Of a DNA stretch of 64,000 bases, positions 62,361 to 64,000 are shown in pieces. The position numbers and the translations under genes are program-made. Source of the stretch: Trema orientale (lineage: Eukaryota > Streptophyta > Magnoliopsida > Rosales > Cannabaceae); contig JXTC01000246.1 in the NCBI GenBank assembly GCA_002914845.1, positions 47,761-111,760 on the forward strand, written 5' to 3'. The stretch's first letter is position 1; the number at the start of each line of letters is the position of its first letter. The notes beneath the pieces were generated by a model, which searched no databases, had not been told where the DNA came from, and was given only the letters and a program-made list of their open reading frames with translations.

Positions 62361-64000
62361 AAAGCAAAAACAAAAAAAGAGGTCCTTAAGCCATAAATTA
62401 GTAAATGTGGTTAATTAAAAAAACAATGGACTTACACTATAAATTCTAAAAAGAAAATAAATTCATCTAACTTAAAGATCCGAGGAAGTAGTGACTAGTT
62501 TAGACCAAAACCAAAATGATCTTGAAAAGGTCTACAAGTTTGGTCTTCTTCACCGTACAACCGAAAAACTTAAGCTTCGGCTATGTTAACTTTCATGAAA
62601 AAAAGAAAGAGTACTATTCTCGCCAAAAATAATAATAATAATTATATCAAATAAAAAACAAAAAGAAGATCTTAACAAGAAAGAGAGTTTTTCTTTTTCT
62701 TTTTTTTCCTCTTTTATTTTCAATTTTATTAAAAAAAAAGTTTGGTTGCAATTGAGAAAAGAGTTCAAAAGCAGAAAATGTGATAATGTATTTTGTGTTC
62801 CAGAAGGCCAGATAAATAAATAAAGCCAAACCCATTGTAATTGACTTCACACAAGGAAAGGAGTTAATCATTTGCCCAAAACAGTGTTCAATTTGTATGC
62901 AAGTACCCAACCCTCCCCCCTAAAAAAAGAAAAAAAAACCAAAAAAAAAAATTAAAAAAAATAAAAAAAAAAACTTTTTCAATCGCTTTCTAATGGATGC
63001 CCCCACCATTATTTACTTCACAATGAAGGTATGCAACTTGCAACTAATTTCTCTAGAGGGATCTCAGGATGATTTTAATACATTGTACCAAACCACCAAA
63101 ACCATGCTTGACAATGATGGGAGTGTAACATTACTACAATGATGATTTTTCTTTTCTTTTTTTTTTTTTTTCGAATTTGTCCTTTTATTAAACTCAAAAT
63201 TTTGTCTAATTTTAGTGTTTTAATTTATGTCCAACAATATCATTATATTTATATTTTATAATGATATAAATCATTTTTTTTCCTAACTTTATCATTTTTA
63301 TTTGAATGCTAATAAGATGTGATAACAATCTTGTTTTTTTTTTTTTTAATGGACATAATACCAAAATTAGACATAGAATTTGGATTCCTTTTCGTTTCTT
63401 AGGCACCGTCTCTTTTCTTTTTGAATGCCTTGTTATATTTCTCCTTTTTGTGGAAACCCAATTCGTCATTTTGTTAGGTGGGTCGAATGGATTTTGTTTA
63501 GTTCGACTCTATCCTAACTTGATTATTAAATTTGTAAAGTATTATCGTGGAGAATCAAACCAAGAAATTCTTGATTTTTTTTTTTATTTCATAAAATTTA
63601 AAGTGACAAGCTATGATATCTACTATACTCCAGTATAAAGAAATTTCAAATAATAAATCTGTATCACCAGAAGGTCTCTTCAAGGAAAACATTCGGCTAA
63701 AAAGTGGTCCCTAAACTCATTCATTTCACCTCTTGAAATTTCCATACTCGAAAATTTGAGGTTTCCCTTTTCTAAGCCGAGATTGATTTTTCTAATTTTT
63801 CCCTTGTTATTTCTTGCAAGTAGCCACGGCAAGTCATTTTATATATAAGATCATGGATATATATGTATCTACATATATATATAGTGTATGTTCAAAAGTC
63901 ACATGTTAGTATTACAAGCATGGCGGCTAACTTTTTTGCAGCAAATTTTTGACAATTCAGGTTCAATTATCTAGTCTCTGTTTATTTCTTTTATTAATTA
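62361..64000. other. Gene-free spacer to the window end
   Basis: A/T-rich with long A-runs (62930-62985) and T-runs. Short open frames near 62650-62910 (minus) and 63306-63638 (plus) contain homopolymer-encoded stretches and show no family motif. Confidence 0.45.

Noticed and set aside
63306-63638. 110-residue plus-strand open frame near the window end
   Set aside because: Hydrophobic residues come from T-runs, with no start context, motif or codon bias; treated as chance.

Overview
The window is nuclear DNA from a flowering plant, most likely a dicot. It is very AT-rich, its genes have many introns, it carries a chloroplast-targeted lysine enzyme and two plant-type Sec14-nodulin lipid-transfer genes, and its spacers are packed with MITEs, SINE-like copies and decayed Ty1/copia pieces. 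Five isolated N bases (about 3355, 34473, 39389, 47925 and 60797) suggest a draft or consensus assembly. I cannot name the species.

Four protein genes can be assembled exon by exon with GT/AG borders and closed reading phase. (1) LYSA, diaminopimelate decarboxylase, minus strand, 5238-10082, 8 exons, 486 aa. Its large intron 2 holds an antisense, intron-containing phosphofructokinase gene fragment. (2) A Sec14-like phosphatidylinositol transfer protein with a C-terminal nodulin domain, plus strand, 22246-26684, 14 exons, 595 aa. (3) A paralogue of it, minus strand, 27624-31878, 14 exons, 625 aa, tail-to-tail with the first and only 0.94 kb away. (4) BDP1, the B'' subunit of TFIIIB, minus strand, coding 36394-43094 with a further 5' untranslated exon near 44.8-45.0 kb, about 1038 aa. 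Its N-terminal half is built from five short-exon/long-exon pairs with identical phase.

Layout: 1-5.2 kb is AT-rich spacer with a foldback element and a tRNA-derived SINE. 5.2-10.1 kb is LYSA. 10.1-11.2 kb is a degenerate CGACA-type repeat array split by a MITE. 11.6-13.4 kb is a copia fossil ending in one clear LTR. 14.8-19.9 kb holds several foldback elements, including a 2.6 kb inverted repeat. 22.2-31.9 kb is the Sec14 pair. 32.4-36.4 kb is spacer. 36.4-45.0 kb is BDP1, with a copia LTR and a short perfect hairpin in one intron. 45.0-64 kb has no convincing gene and is a mosaic of nested MITEs, long foldbacks, local repeat families and microsatellites.

The genes do not form a pathway: lysine synthesis in plastids, phosphoinositide/phosphatidylcholine transfer at membranes, and Pol III transcription in the nucleus. 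The only clear relationship between neighbours is the duplicated Sec14 pair. The most unusual structures are the modular exon duplication in BDP1, the PFK fragment inside LYSA, the intronic hairpin, and several nested or self-inserted foldback elements.
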